The notes beneath the pieces are model-generated. The model made no database searches, was not told where the DNA came from, and worked only from the letters and a program-made list of their open reading frames with translations. From PHBD01 sp964578535 (GTDB taxonomy: Bacteria > Desulfobacterota > Syntrophia > Syntrophales > PHBD01), in assembly GCA_964578535.1 (NCBI GenBank), contig CAZODI010000005.1, forward strand, positions 1 to 64,000: DNA of 64,000 nt, written 5' to 3'. Positions 1-7,730 of this stretch are shown piece by piece; the stretch's first letter is position 1, and every line of letters begins with the position of its first letter. The translations under genes were made by a program, and so were the position numbers.

Positions 1-403
1 CAGACGCGTCCGTTCCCGCGTTCGGCTCCGTGTAGCCGCCCGAGCTGACCCAGTCACCCGCGCACACCGGCGGGATGTATTTCTTCTTCAACTCCTCGCT
101 GCCGTACTGGAAGATCGACTCGCAGCCGAAGCACGCCGCCACCACGTTGAGCCCGATCCCCATGTCCACCTTCGACAGCTCCTCCGTGATCACCGCGTTC
201 CCCAGCATCCCCGCGTTCGCCCCGCCGTACTCCTCCGGAACCCAGGCGCCCACCAGGCCGTTCTGGGCCGCCTTTTTCCGGATCTCCGGCGTGTACTTCT
301 CGTGCTCGTCGCATTCCTTCGAAATCGGCGTGAACTCCGCCACCGCGAACTTGTACGCCATCTCCTTCAACATCTTCAGTTCTTCCGACAGCTCATAATC
401 CAT
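1..403 (-). CDS. acyl-CoA dehydrogenase, N-terminal part (runs off the left edge)
   Basis: The 134 visible residues match the start of the FAD-dependent acyl-CoA dehydrogenase family, which performs the first oxidation step of beta-oxidation. They carry the helical N-terminal domain, the VPEEYGG motif and, at the cut end, GGYTEPNAGTDAS, the loop that contacts FAD and substrate. The ATG is preceded by AGGAGG at a spacing of six bases. It lies downstream of an acyl-CoA ligase and a 3-hydroxyacyl-CoA dehydrogenase on the same strand, which fits a fatty-acid or aromatic-acid degradation operon. Chain-length specificity cannot be read from this part. The rest of the gene lies outside the window. 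Confidence 0.93.
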   Translation of the reverse strand, partial: MDYELSEELKMLKEMAYKFAVAEFTPISKECDEHEKYTPEIRKKAAQNGLVGAWVPEEYGGANAGMLGNAVITEELSKVDMGIGLNVVAACFGCESIFQYGSEELKKKYIPPVCAGDWVSSGGYTEPNAGTDAS

Positions 404-433
404 TTCAAACCTCCTGAGGTCTATGATTGCCCG

Positions 434-452
434 TCCCTCCCGCCGGGAGGGG
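434..452 (-). other. GC-rich hairpin between the acyl-CoA ligase and acyl-CoA dehydrogenase genes
   Basis: CCCTCCCG at 435-442 is followed one base later by its complement CGGGAGGG at 444-451. No T-run follows on the minus strand, so this is not a convincing intrinsic terminator. It could stabilise the upstream transcript or lower expression of the dehydrogenase. Confidence 0.35.
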
Positions 453-467
453 CAAGTCTCGGAACCA

Positions 468-2111
468 TTATGCCCCGTACGTCTTCCGCAACGCAATCTT
501 GTTGATCTTACCGACACTCGTTTTCGGAATTTCACTCACAATTTCAACCCGGTCCGGAATCCCGTATTTCGGAATCCGGCCGACTTCGCTCATCTCCGTC
601 AGGAATTTCTTCAGGTCGTCCGAAGAAACCTTTCCCTGGAAGTCCGCCTTGAGCACGGCCACCATGAACGGTCGCTCACCCCACTTCGAGTCGGGAATGC
701 CAATGGCCGCCGCCTCCAGCACCGCCTCATGCTGGCTGAGCAGGTTTTCCAGCTCCAGGGAGGAGATCCACTCACCGCCCGTTTTGATGACATCCTTGAT
801 CCGGTCGGTGATCTGGAGGTACCCTTCCTCATCGATGTTCGCCACATCCCCCGTATGGAGCCATCCATCGCGCCAAAGCTCTTTGGTGCGCTCGGGATCC
901 TTGTGATAGCCCTGGGTGAGCCAGGGGGCCCTGACCACCACTTCGCCGGCGGACTTTCCGTCATGGGGCAGCTCCCTCCCCTGAGCGTCACGGACGCGTA
1001 CATACACCAGCGGAGCCGGGATGCCGGTCTTGGTGTAGTAGTCCACGAGCTTTTCCTTCGGCAGGTCCAGCATCCAGGGCTTGACGTTGCACAGCGTCAA
1101 AAGCGGACAGGTCTCCGACATCCCGTAGGCGGCATAGATCTGGATCCCCAGCTCCATGGCCGCCAGGGCCAGCCCCTTCGACAGAGCCGCCCCGCCGATG
1201 ACGACCTTCCAGTGGCTCAGGTCGAGCTGCTTCACGAAAGGATTGGAAACAAGCATCTGGATGATGGTCGGCACACAGTGGGAGAAAGTGACCTTCTCCA
1301 TGAGGATCAGCTTGAGGAGCATCTCCGGCTCGTAGCGCCCCGGATAGACCTGCTTCACGCCGATCATGGTCGCGGCATAGGGAACACCCCAGGCATGGAC
1401 GTGGAACATGGGGGTCATGGGCATATACACGTCGGTTGAACGCATGCGCCCGATTCCTTCATAGGAACCGGTCACGATCATCAGGGCCTGGGCGTGAAGA
1501 ACAAGCTGCCGGTGGGAGAAATACACACCCTTCGGGAGGCCTGTGGTTCCCGTGGTATAAAAGGTCGTCGCCCTCGTGTTTTCGTCAAAGTCCGGGAAAT
1601 CATAGGACGGAGCGGCCCCGGCGAGAACTTCCTCGTATTCGGCGGCAAACGGAATTTTCGAGGCCGGCCGGCTGCCGTCCTCGGTGATCAGGATCACCGT
1701 CTTGACCGTCTGGATCTGATCCCACACGGCTTCCAGAAGCGGCAGGAAGTCCGTATGGATGAAGACGACCTTGTCCTCCGCGTGGTTCATCGTGTAGAGG
1801 ATCTGGTCCGGTGAAAGGCGCCAGTTCTGGGTGTGCAGGACAGCTCCCATCATAGGCACCGCAAAGAAACACTCCAGGTACCGGTTGCTGTCGTAATCGA
1901 AAACGCAGACCACATCCCCTTTTTTGACACCCAGCTTCTCCAATCCCCCCGCGAGGCGGTGGATCCGTTCATTGAGCTTGCGATACGTCAGGCGGAGCTT
2001 GTCCCGGTAGACGATTTCCTGGTTGGGTGAAAACACCAGGGGCATTTCGAGGATGTGCTTGATGAGGAGTTGGTAATTATAGCTCTGTCCCGGTTCGTAA
2101 GTTGCCGACAT
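468..2111 (-). CDS. AMP-forming fatty-acyl-CoA ligase
   Basis: A 547-residue member of the ANL (AMP-binding) superfamily, which activates a carboxylic acid with ATP to the acyl-adenylate and then forms the CoA thioester. Visible motifs are the phosphate loop YTTGTTGLPKGV near residue 185, the adenine-binding YGMSETCP, GWLHTGD with its ribose-binding Asp, the hinge DRIKDVIKTGG and a C-terminal PKTSVGKINK bearing the adenylation lysine. Length and motifs fit the medium- to long-chain ligases (FadD/AlkK-like). A strong AGGAGG precedes the ATG. It sits 77 bases downstream of hbd, so it probably shares that transcript and feeds the same beta-oxidation route. Substrate is not determined by the sequence alone. 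Confidence 0.93.
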   Translation of the reverse strand: MSATYEPGQSYNYQLLIKHILEMPLVFSPNQEIVYRDKLRLTYRKLNERIHRLAGGLEKLGVKKGDVVCVFDYDSNRYLECFFAVPMMGAVLHTQNWRLSPDQILYTMNHAEDKVVFIHTDFLPLLEAVWDQIQTVKTVILITEDGSRPASKIPFAAEYEEVLAGAAPSYDFPDFDENTRATTFYTTGTTGLPKGVYFSHRQLVLHAQALMIVTGSYEGIGRMRSTDVYMPMTPMFHVHAWGVPYAATMIGVKQVYPGRYEPEMLLKLILMEKVTFSHCVPTIIQMLVSNPFVKQLDLSHWKVVIGGAALSKGLALAAMELGIQIYAAYGMSETCPLLTLCNVKPWMLDLPKEKLVDYYTKTGIPAPLVYVRVRDAQGRELPHDGKSAGEVVVRAPWLTQGYHKDPERTKELWRDGWLHTGDVANIDEEGYLQITDRIKDVIKTGGEWISSLELENLLSQHEAVLEAAAIGIPDSKWGERPFMVAVLKADFQGKVSSDDLKKFLTEMSEVGRIPKYGIPDRVEIVSEIPKTSVGKINKIALRKTYGA

Positions 2112-2188
2112 GGGATGTCCCTCCTCTGGCGGAAAGCCGGGAACGGCCCCCCCGAGCCGTCCCCGGGATGTGAATGCGGATGTTACCC

Positions 2189-3040
2189 TTACTTGTAATT
2201 AAAAACGCCCTTTCCCACCTTTCGACCATACCGGCCTGCCCGTACGAGTTGCACCAGAAGCGGCGCCGGACGGTACTTATCTCCCAGTTCGCGATGGAGT
2301 CCTTCAATGACGCGCAGGAGCGTCTCGTTGCCCACCAGGTCCGAAAGGGCCAGGGGACCGATGGGATGGTTGCAGCCCAGGACCATCCCCTTGTCGACGT
2401 CCTCCGCACTGGCAAGCCCTTCGCCGAGCACGAAAAATGCCTCGTTCAGCATCGTGCACAGGATCCGATTGACCACGAAAGCGGGAGCCTCTTTCACAAC
2501 CACCAGTTCCTTTCCGATTTTCTTTCCCCAGGCCTCGGCTGCCGCAAGGGTCTCCGCGCTTGTTTCATACCCCTTGATGATCTCCAGGAGCTTCATGACC
2601 GGAACGGGGTTGAAGAAGTGCGTCCCGATGAACTTCTCGGGCCGCTTGGTCACTGCTGCCATCTCCGTGATGCTCAAGCCTGATGTATTGGTGAAGAACA
2701 GGCAGTGGGCCGGAACGATTTCCTCCAGCTCCGCATAGACTTTCTTCTTCACGTCCATGACCTCGATGACCACCTCGACAACGATGTCGGCATTGGCGGC
2801 GGCTTCCTTCATGTCCAGCGTCGGTTTGATCCGGCCCAGAACGGCATTCATGTCATCCTGGGTCCGTTTGCCCTTCTCCACTTCCTTGGCCAGGTTCTTC
2901 CGAATCGTGTTCATACCCCCGTCAATGAAGCGCTGCTCGATGTCCCTGAGGGTGACCGAATACCCCGCCTGAGCACATACCTGCGCAATTCCATTGCCCA
3001 TGAGACCTGCACCCAGCACACAAATGTTCTTGATCTCCAT
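2189..3040 (-). CDS. hbd: 3-hydroxybutyryl-CoA dehydrogenase
   Basis: A 283-residue NAD(P)-dependent 3-hydroxyacyl-CoA dehydrogenase, which interconverts 3-hydroxyacyl-CoA and 3-ketoacyl-CoA. It opens with the Rossmann fingerprint GAGLMGNG at residues 10-17. The family's catalytic elements follow: a Ser in NTSGLS, the His in GTHFFNPVP and the Asn in the NRIL region. Length equals that of clostridial Hbd, with no fused hydratase domain. The reading frame is open further upstream, but the ATG at 3040 is the right start because AGGAGG precedes it and the glycine motif begins ten residues in. It is the first gene of the beta-oxidation cluster, behind a clear sigma-70-type promoter. Confidence 0.93.
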   Translation of the reverse strand: MEIKNICVLGAGLMGNGIAQVCAQAGYSVTLRDIEQRFIDGGMNTIRKNLAKEVEKGKRTQDDMNAVLGRIKPTLDMKEAAANADIVVEVVIEVMDVKKKVYAELEEIVPAHCLFFTNTSGLSITEMAAVTKRPEKFIGTHFFNPVPVMKLLEIIKGYETSAETLAAAEAWGKKIGKELVVVKEAPAFVVNRILCTMLNEAFFVLGEGLASAEDVDKGMVLGCNHPIGPLALSDLVGNETLLRVIEGLHRELGDKYRPAPLLVQLVRAGRYGRKVGKGVFNYK

Positions 3041-3152
3041 CTCCAACCTCCTTCCCGTGATTATGCGCGGACCGTACCCGCCTCCTGCGGATCGATCGTT
3101 GCTTGATGATGTGGATTCAGGATGGGCCGTGACAGCCGGGAAGCTTTCAGCT

Positions 3153-3173
3153 GTCGGTCCCTTGCAGACCGAC
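3153..3173 (-). other. perfect hairpin in the hbd leader
   Basis: GTCGGTC (3153-3159) and GACCGAC (3167-3173) form a 7-bp stem with a 7-base loop. It lies within the roughly 210-nt untranslated leader predicted between the promoter and the hbd start. Function unknown; it could be an RNA structure or an operator. Confidence 0.35.
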
Positions 3174-3257
3174 GTGACAATGGCCTGCCGGAACGGGTGG
3201 AACGGGTGGACTTTTATCGGCCGTTGGACTACATGCTTATCATCACATGCGACGGCG

Positions 3258-3286
3258 TTTATAGCATATTCACCCGCCGGTGACAA
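3258..3286 (-). promoter_or_regulatory. sigma-70-type promoter for the hbd operon
   Basis: On the minus strand TTGTCA (-35, 5 of 6) and TATAAA (-10, 5 of 6) are separated by exactly 17 bases. Transcription would begin near 3251 and give a leader of about 210 nt before hbd. Confidence 0.6.
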
Positions 3287-3338
3287 CGTCATGATTGACA
3301 TTTCAGTCAAGATGCGTGCGATTTCATAGAGAGTTGTT

Positions 3339-3857
3339 ATGCATGTTATCCTGGATGGTTACAATGTCATCCGCCAGTCCGACCTCTTGAGATCCTTTGA
3401 ACGGAGGAGCCTCGAGGAGGCCCGCTCCGCACTGGTCCGTCTTGCGGCGGCATATCAGCGGAAGAAAGGCCACCGCGTCACCGTCGTTTTTGACGGATGG
3501 TCCGGCGGATTTCCACTGGAAGAGCGCGACCGTTACGGAAATGTAGACATCATCTATTCCCGGAAAGGAGAAAAGGCTGACGAAGTCATCAAGCGAATGG
3601 TCCATCGCAGCGGTGAGGAAATCATTGTCGTCACGTCCGACCGGGACGTGGCGGATTATGCGAATCGCCGCGGGGGAAGCGCCGTTTCCTCACAGGACTT
3701 TGAGCCCATTCTGACAAACGCCTCTCTGGAAGCAGGCATAACCGTCGGGTCGGCGGCTCCCGGCGAGGAAGAAGATCGTCCGGCCAAGGGAAAAGGCCCC
3801 TCCCGGCGTCCGTCGAAGAGGGAGAAGGCGTATAAGTCTCGATTTCGCAAGCTATAA
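3339..3857 (+). CDS. YacP-like NYN-domain ribonuclease
   Basis: A 172-residue protein with the NYN (PIN-like) fold typical of YacP/Rae1. It begins with ILDGYNVI, whose Asp is the first metal ligand, continues with VVFDG, and has the late acidic VTSDRDVADYA where the remaining metal-binding aspartates cluster. The tail after about residue 140 is basic and low-complexity (KGKGPSRRPSKREK), possibly RNA-binding. In Firmicutes, YacP/Rae1 is a ribosome-associated mRNA endonuclease; transferring that role here is inference. The gene is divergent from hbd and followed directly by the palindromic repeat at 3862. Confidence 0.8.
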   Translation: MHVILDGYNVIRQSDLLRSFERRSLEEARSALVRLAAAYQRKKGHRVTVVFDGWSGGFPLEERDRYGNVDIIYSRKGEKADEVIKRMVHRSGEEIIVVTSDRDVADYANRRGGSAVSSQDFEPILTNASLEAGITVGSAAPGEEEDRPAKGKGPSRRPSKREKAYKSRFRKL

Positions 3858-3861
3858 CCGG

Positions 3862-3984
3862 CAGGCTGTTGAAAAGGGGCGTCTGCGGCGTTCCCCTCGT
3901 CCTTCGCCATTCGACGTACCAAGGGGTACGACTCATGGCTCAGGACTGCGGGAGCCTTGCATCCATCCCCTTTTGAACAGCCTG
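3862..3984. repeat. dispersed palindromic repeat, full copy A (123 bp)
   Basis: The ends are inverted copies: CAGGCTGTTGAAAAGGGG on the left and CCCCTTTTGAACAGCCTG on the right, with one mismatch. An inner hairpin CGTACC-AAGG-GGTACG sits near the middle. A diverged second copy lies at 55760-55883 and half a copy at 4006-4035. It encodes nothing. It looks like a REP- or MITE-type element and lies four bases after the NYN gene stop, so it could also act as a transcription end or mRNA stabiliser. Confidence 0.8.
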
Positions 3985-4005
3985 GAAAAAGATCCGAACG
4001 ACTGG

Positions 4006-4035
4006 CAGGCTGTTGAAAAGGGGCGTCTGCGGCGT
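4006..4035. repeat. half copy of the palindromic repeat
   Basis: Thirty bases identical to the left end of copy A (3862-3891), in the same orientation. The sequence then departs from copy A and leads into the 3' end of holA. It may be the residue of a nested insertion, a deletion or a second partial copy. Confidence 0.75.
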
Positions 4036-4068
4036 CCCTGAGATGCCTGACGGGGGAAAGGTGGCCTG

Positions 4069-5433
4069 TCAGCGGGAACAGACCCTGATCAGAAAACGTT
4101 CCAGCATGTGCCTGGGGTTGCGGGCAGTCGACTTCAAGGCCAGGTCCATCGCTGCCAGTTCGGCGATCCAGGCATTCAGATCACTGTCGGAGAATGAGCG
4201 GGCATTCCGCAGCGCCAGATAGATAACGTACGGGTGCTGGCTCCGGAAACCACCCTCCGGCGGGGCGGAACCGGCACCCGCCCGCAGGGCTGGATACACG
4301 GCACGCTGAAAGTCATGGTACTCCATGTCGGCCCGATAGGCGGGCGGAAGCTGCCCGGACCGGAGAAAAAGGGCGGCACCCCGGAGGTTACGAATCTCCC
4401 GGGCGACCATGGAGAGGATGAAGACGGGCGCTTCGCCTCTCAGGAAGAGTTCATCCAGGGTCAACAGGCATTGGGAAAGATCCCTGGCCGCCAGGGCCGT
4501 TGTCAGGTCGAAGACCGTGTCCTCTTTTGTCTTGCCGACCGCTTCTTCCACATCACGTGCTTCGATGATCGCCCGCTCTCCCGTATAGGCAATTAACTTT
4601 TCCACCATCTTCAGGGATTCGCGGAGTTGGAAACCGGTTTTCCGCCCGACGGCAAGTAAAGCGTCACCAGCCATCCTCTTGCCTGTCCCCGCCAGAAGAT
4701 CCTCGACGGACCTGGCAAGGGATTGTTTTTGTCTCGTCTCCCCCTTCACCTGCGCAAAGGTCAGAACCCGGCTCTTTTCACTGATGATCTTGAACAGCCT
4801 CATCCGGCGGTCCGCCGCAGGAGCCGTCAGGATCAGGCAGACGTCGTCCGGCAGTCCGGCACGAAAAAAGTCCTCCAGACGTCCCGCACCATCTGCGGAT
4901 GAAGATGCCTTCACCCCGATCCGTTCACACATCTCCAGGAGTCGGGGGAGCCAGGAAGAGAGATCCCGGGCGGCATCCGCGCCGGCAAAGCGAATCCATT
5001 CATCCGCGGAAAGATTTTTCCAGCCACCGTCTTTCAGATCGTTCGCCTGCAGGCCGCTGATCGTAAGAAACTGGGAAAAGGCCTGCACGGCCTGAGCCGG
5101 ACTGCGATCCATGAGTTCCCGGACTTTCTGAATCAGCTGTGGAGTCGTGGCGGATGACTGAAACAGCCTGGTGTTCCTTACGATCACTACTTTGCGGCCG
5201 GGAATAAGTGCGGGGGTGTTCAGTTGCTCGAGGATGCGTGACGGAGTTTCCTGCTCTCCGTCAAGAATGAAGAGACTCCATTCCCGATCGGATTCCGGGA
5301 CCAGTTCGTTGACGATCTTCTGGAGTGCATCCTGGATGAGAAATTCTTCATCGCCCAGGAGCAGATAGCAGGAAGCAACGGTCCCCTGCCGGATTTCCCG
5401 CAGGACGCCCGTCAACGAATCTCTGGTCTCCAT
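4069..5433 (-). CDS. holA: DNA polymerase III delta subunit
   Basis: HolA is the clamp-loader subunit that opens the beta sliding clamp. The N-terminal segment (CYLLLGDEEFLIQDALQKI, LIPGRKVVIVRNTRLF) and the C-terminal helical domain (KEDTVFDLTTALAARD, then REIRNLRGAALFLRSGQ) are characteristic. At 454 residues it is about 100 longer than the usual 330-350. The extra sequence lies between the first and second domains, around residues 105-185, and includes ANDLKDGGWKNLSADEW, which I do not recognise. AGGGGA precedes the ATG. Divergent delta subunits are common, so function is assigned from overall pattern; confidence is high but not absolute. Confidence 0.85.
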   Translation of the reverse strand: METRDSLTGVLREIRQGTVASCYLLLGDEEFLIQDALQKIVNELVPESDREWSLFILDGEQETPSRILEQLNTPALIPGRKVVIVRNTRLFQSSATTPQLIQKVRELMDRSPAQAVQAFSQFLTISGLQANDLKDGGWKNLSADEWIRFAGADAARDLSSWLPRLLEMCERIGVKASSSADGAGRLEDFFRAGLPDDVCLILTAPAADRRMRLFKIISEKSRVLTFAQVKGETRQKQSLARSVEDLLAGTGKRMAGDALLAVGRKTGFQLRESLKMVEKLIAYTGERAIIEARDVEEAVGKTKEDTVFDLTTALAARDLSQCLLTLDELFLRGEAPVFILSMVAREIRNLRGAALFLRSGQLPPAYRADMEYHDFQRAVYPALRAGAGSAPPEGGFRSQHPYVIYLALRNARSFSDSDLNAWIAELAAMDLALKSTARNPRHMLERFLIRVCSR

Positions 5434-5511
5434 GACTTTTTCCCCTGAAAAGGGAACGGCGGATATGCCGGATCTTCCCTCGGGAAGGGATGTGCGGAAC
5501 GCAGGACGGGT

Positions 5512-6168
5512 TCAGAGGATGACGAATTTCTGGATATGCCTGACGGCATCCTCCGGGTCATCCGTGATTTTCAGAAGCCCCAGGTCCTCTGGATCGATCT
5601 TTCCTTCTTTCACCATCACCTTCTTGAGCCAGTCCAGCAGCCCCTGCCAGTAGGTCCGGCCCAGCAGGATGACGGGAAAGCTTCGGATTCTCTTTGTCTG
5701 AATCAGCGTGAGGGCCTCGAAAAGCTCATCCATGGTGCCGAAACCACCGGGGAAAATGACATAGGCCACGGCATATTTCACAAACATCACCTTCCTGACG
5801 AAGAAATACTTGAAGTCAAGACTGACATTCGCGTATTGATTCGGTTTTTGCTCATACGGAAGGTGGATATTCAACCCGACGGATTTGCCACCCGCAGCAG
5901 CGGCTCCTTTATTCGCCGCTTCCATGATTCCGGGACCACCACCGGTGATTACCCCGAACCCTTCTTCCGCCAGCTTCCGGGCGAGGATTTCCGCCTTCTC
6001 GTAATAGGGATCGGAGGGTGTCAGGCGGGCTGAACCAAAGATGGTGACCGCGTGCTTCACCTTGGAGAGGGACTCGATCGCCTCGACAAATTCCGCCATG
6101 ATGCGGAAGATGCGCCACGACTCATCGATGGACAGAGCGTCTACAAGATACTGCTTTTCATCCATCAT
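5512..6168 (-). CDS. LOG family protein (Rossmann-fold nucleotide phosphoribohydrolase)
   Basis: A 218-residue member of the LOG / former lysine-decarboxylase-like family. The two hallmark motifs are GGGPGIMEAANKGA and PGGFGTMDELFE, the latter carrying the PGGxGTxxE signature that binds and cleaves nucleoside 5'-monophosphates at the N-glycosidic bond. Characterised plant LOG proteins release free cytokinin. Bacterial homologues hydrolyse AMP or other nucleotides, and the natural substrate here is unknown. A GGGAGG precedes the first of two adjacent ATGs. It sits between rpsU and holA on the same strand, with no evident functional link. Confidence 0.88.
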   Translation of the reverse strand: MMDEKQYLVDALSIDESWRIFRIMAEFVEAIESLSKVKHAVTIFGSARLTPSDPYYEKAEILARKLAEEGFGVITGGGPGIMEAANKGAAAAGGKSVGLNIHLPYEQKPNQYANVSLDFKYFFVRKVMFVKYAVAYVIFPGGFGTMDELFEALTLIQTKRIRSFPVILLGRTYWQGLLDWLKKVMVKEGKIDPEDLGLLKITDDPEDAVRHIQKFVIL

Positions 6169-6257
6169 CCCGACCTCCCCTGGCGAAGAAATTCCACGCC
6201 AGTCGCCGGACCGAAGGCAACCGGCTCATTCCGTCCCGGATACAACAACCCCCTGTT

Positions 6258-6455
6258 TCAGGAATGACGGCGGCGCTGCACCTTCGCAAAACGTCGGCGG
6301 GCTTCGATGGCTTTTCTCTTTCGCCTTACGGAGGGTTTTTCATAGGCCCGACGCAACTTCAACTCTTTGAACAAGCCGCTCTTGGAAAGCTTGTTCTTGA
6401 GAATCTTCAAGGCCTTTTCCACATCATTATCAAATACCTTTACTTCCAAGGCCAT
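6258..6455 (-). CDS. rpsU: 30S ribosomal protein S21
   Basis: A 65-residue, strongly basic protein with the S21 pattern: MALEVKVFDNDVEKAL, then KLSKSGLFKELKLRRAYEKP and the Arg/Lys-rich tail. S21 binds the 30S platform near the 3' end of 16S rRNA and helps initiation. The second of two in-register ATGs is used, with AAAGG four bases upstream. It is a single gene here rather than the enterobacterial rpsU-dnaG-rpoD unit. Confidence 0.95.
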   Translation of the reverse strand: MALEVKVFDNDVEKALKILKNKLSKSGLFKELKLRRAYEKPSVRRKRKAIEARRRFAKVQRRRHS

Positions 6456-6575
6456 CCATCCTTTCTTGTCATGGTTGACTCATTCCTGTCTCCCCGAATC
6501 CAGTTGATCCGGCTCCGCCATACTTAATATTATCCTTACATTTCAATAAGATATACACAATCGGGCATCGGGCAC

Positions 6576-6627
6576 AAAAAAAGGGCAGTACGGCGCATCT
6601 GTCCTTATCGTGCCGTAAACCACCCTT
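6576..6627 (-). terminator. intrinsic terminator after hisC
   Basis: On the minus strand a stem built from GGGTGGTTTACGGC and GCCGTACTGCCC is followed directly by seven T residues. It starts about 30 bases after the hisC stop and closes the gcvH-lipM-hisC transcript. Confidence 0.75.
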
Positions 6628-6655
6628 TGACGCCGAGTATTCTAGATCACGCTCC

Positions 6656-7726
6656 TTATCGGCCCGAGACGAGAACGCTCCTGACAACTCTCAGGAACTC
6701 CCCGTTTTCTTTTCGCGTCCCGATCGTTACGCGAATGCCGCTGGCTCCCCCCGGCCGGACGATTTTCTTGACAAGAATACCCTCCCGGAGGAGCGCATCA
6801 TATACGTCATCCTCTCGGTATTTGCAACAGAAAAATATGAAATTGGCATCTGTCGGATATGCCTGCACACCCTTGATGGAACGCAGAGAGTGCATGAGCC
6901 TGTCCCGCTCCCGGCGGATTCTGGCGACCTGATCGAGAAAGACCGTCTCATGTTCCAGATAGAAAGACGCCGCAACCTGGGAGAGTGTATTCAGGTTATA
7001 TGGCAGACGGACTTTATTCAGTTCCCGCACCAGTTCCGGAGCAGCGATTAAAAAACCGATCCTCATGGCGGCCAGGCCTATCTTGGACAAGGTTCTTAAA
7101 ATCACGAGCCGGTCGTACTGTCTAAGTTTTGGGAGAAACGTTCTGCCGGAGAAATGATAATATGCCTCATCCACAACGACGACTCCGGGGGAGGCCTGGA
7201 TCAGGCGTTCCACCCGTTCCGCATCAAAACAGGCACCGGTCGGATTGTTCGGATAACTCAGGAATGTGATGGCCGGCTTCTCGGTTTCCAACAACCGCTC
7301 CATCCTATTGAGATCAAGATCTCCCTGTCCATCCAGGGGAACATCGAAAACCCGGAGTCCGTTATTCATAGCCGAAATCCGATACATGGGAAACGTGGGC
7401 ACCGGGATCAGGATCGCCGCCCCGGGTCTTGCTATGGCCGTGCAGAGAATGGCAATGGCCTCGTCGGATCCGTTGCCGACTATGATCATGTCTTCCCCGA
7501 CCCCGAAATGTTTCGCATAGGCCTTCCGGAGGAGATGAGAACCAGGTTCCGGGTAGTGATGGAGGTCAACGGCCTTCATGGAAGCGAACAGTTTGCTTCG
7601 CAGCCGAAGGGGAAGCGGATAGGGGTTCTCATTCGCATCCAGCTTGATTCTTGCGGGCGTATCTTCAATGGAATATGCCTGCTGGCCGGCCACTTCATCC
7701 CGAATCAGGGACAGTACCGTTGTCAT
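6656..7726 (-). CDS. hisC: histidinol-phosphate aminotransferase
   Basis: A 356-residue class-II PLP-dependent aminotransferase, converting imidazole-acetol phosphate and glutamate to histidinol phosphate and 2-oxoglutarate. Recognisable parts are IKLDANENPYPLP, HHYPEPGSHLLRKAYA, GNGSDEAI (cofactor phosphate), SYPNNPTGACF, VVDEAYYHFSG and the PLP lysine in RTLSKIGLAAMRIG. The frame continues upstream to a GTG at 7762, but the ATG at 7726 is preferred: AGGAG lies nine bases before it, and it avoids overlapping lipM, which ends four bases upstream. The other histidine genes are not nearby; hisD is at 36373. Some HisC-like enzymes use aromatic or other amino acids. Confidence 0.88.
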   Translation of the reverse strand: MTTVLSLIRDEVAGQQAYSIEDTPARIKLDANENPYPLPLRLRSKLFASMKAVDLHHYPEPGSHLLRKAYAKHFGVGEDMIIVGNGSDEAIAILCTAIARPGAAILIPVPTFPMYRISAMNNGLRVFDVPLDGQGDLDLNRMERLLETEKPAITFLSYPNNPTGACFDAERVERLIQASPGVVVVDEAYYHFSGRTFLPKLRQYDRLVILRTLSKIGLAAMRIGFLIAAPELVRELNKVRLPYNLNTLSQVAASFYLEHETVFLDQVARIRRERDRLMHSLRSIKGVQAYPTDANFIFFCCKYREDDVYDALLREGILVKKIVRPGGASGIRVTIGTRKENGEFLRVVRSVLVSGR

Positions 7727-7730
7727 GTAT

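Noticed and set aside
2189..3310. A 90-residue N-terminal extension of hbd
   Set aside because: It would span the promoter and leader hairpin. The Rossmann motif and AGGAGG place the start at 3040.
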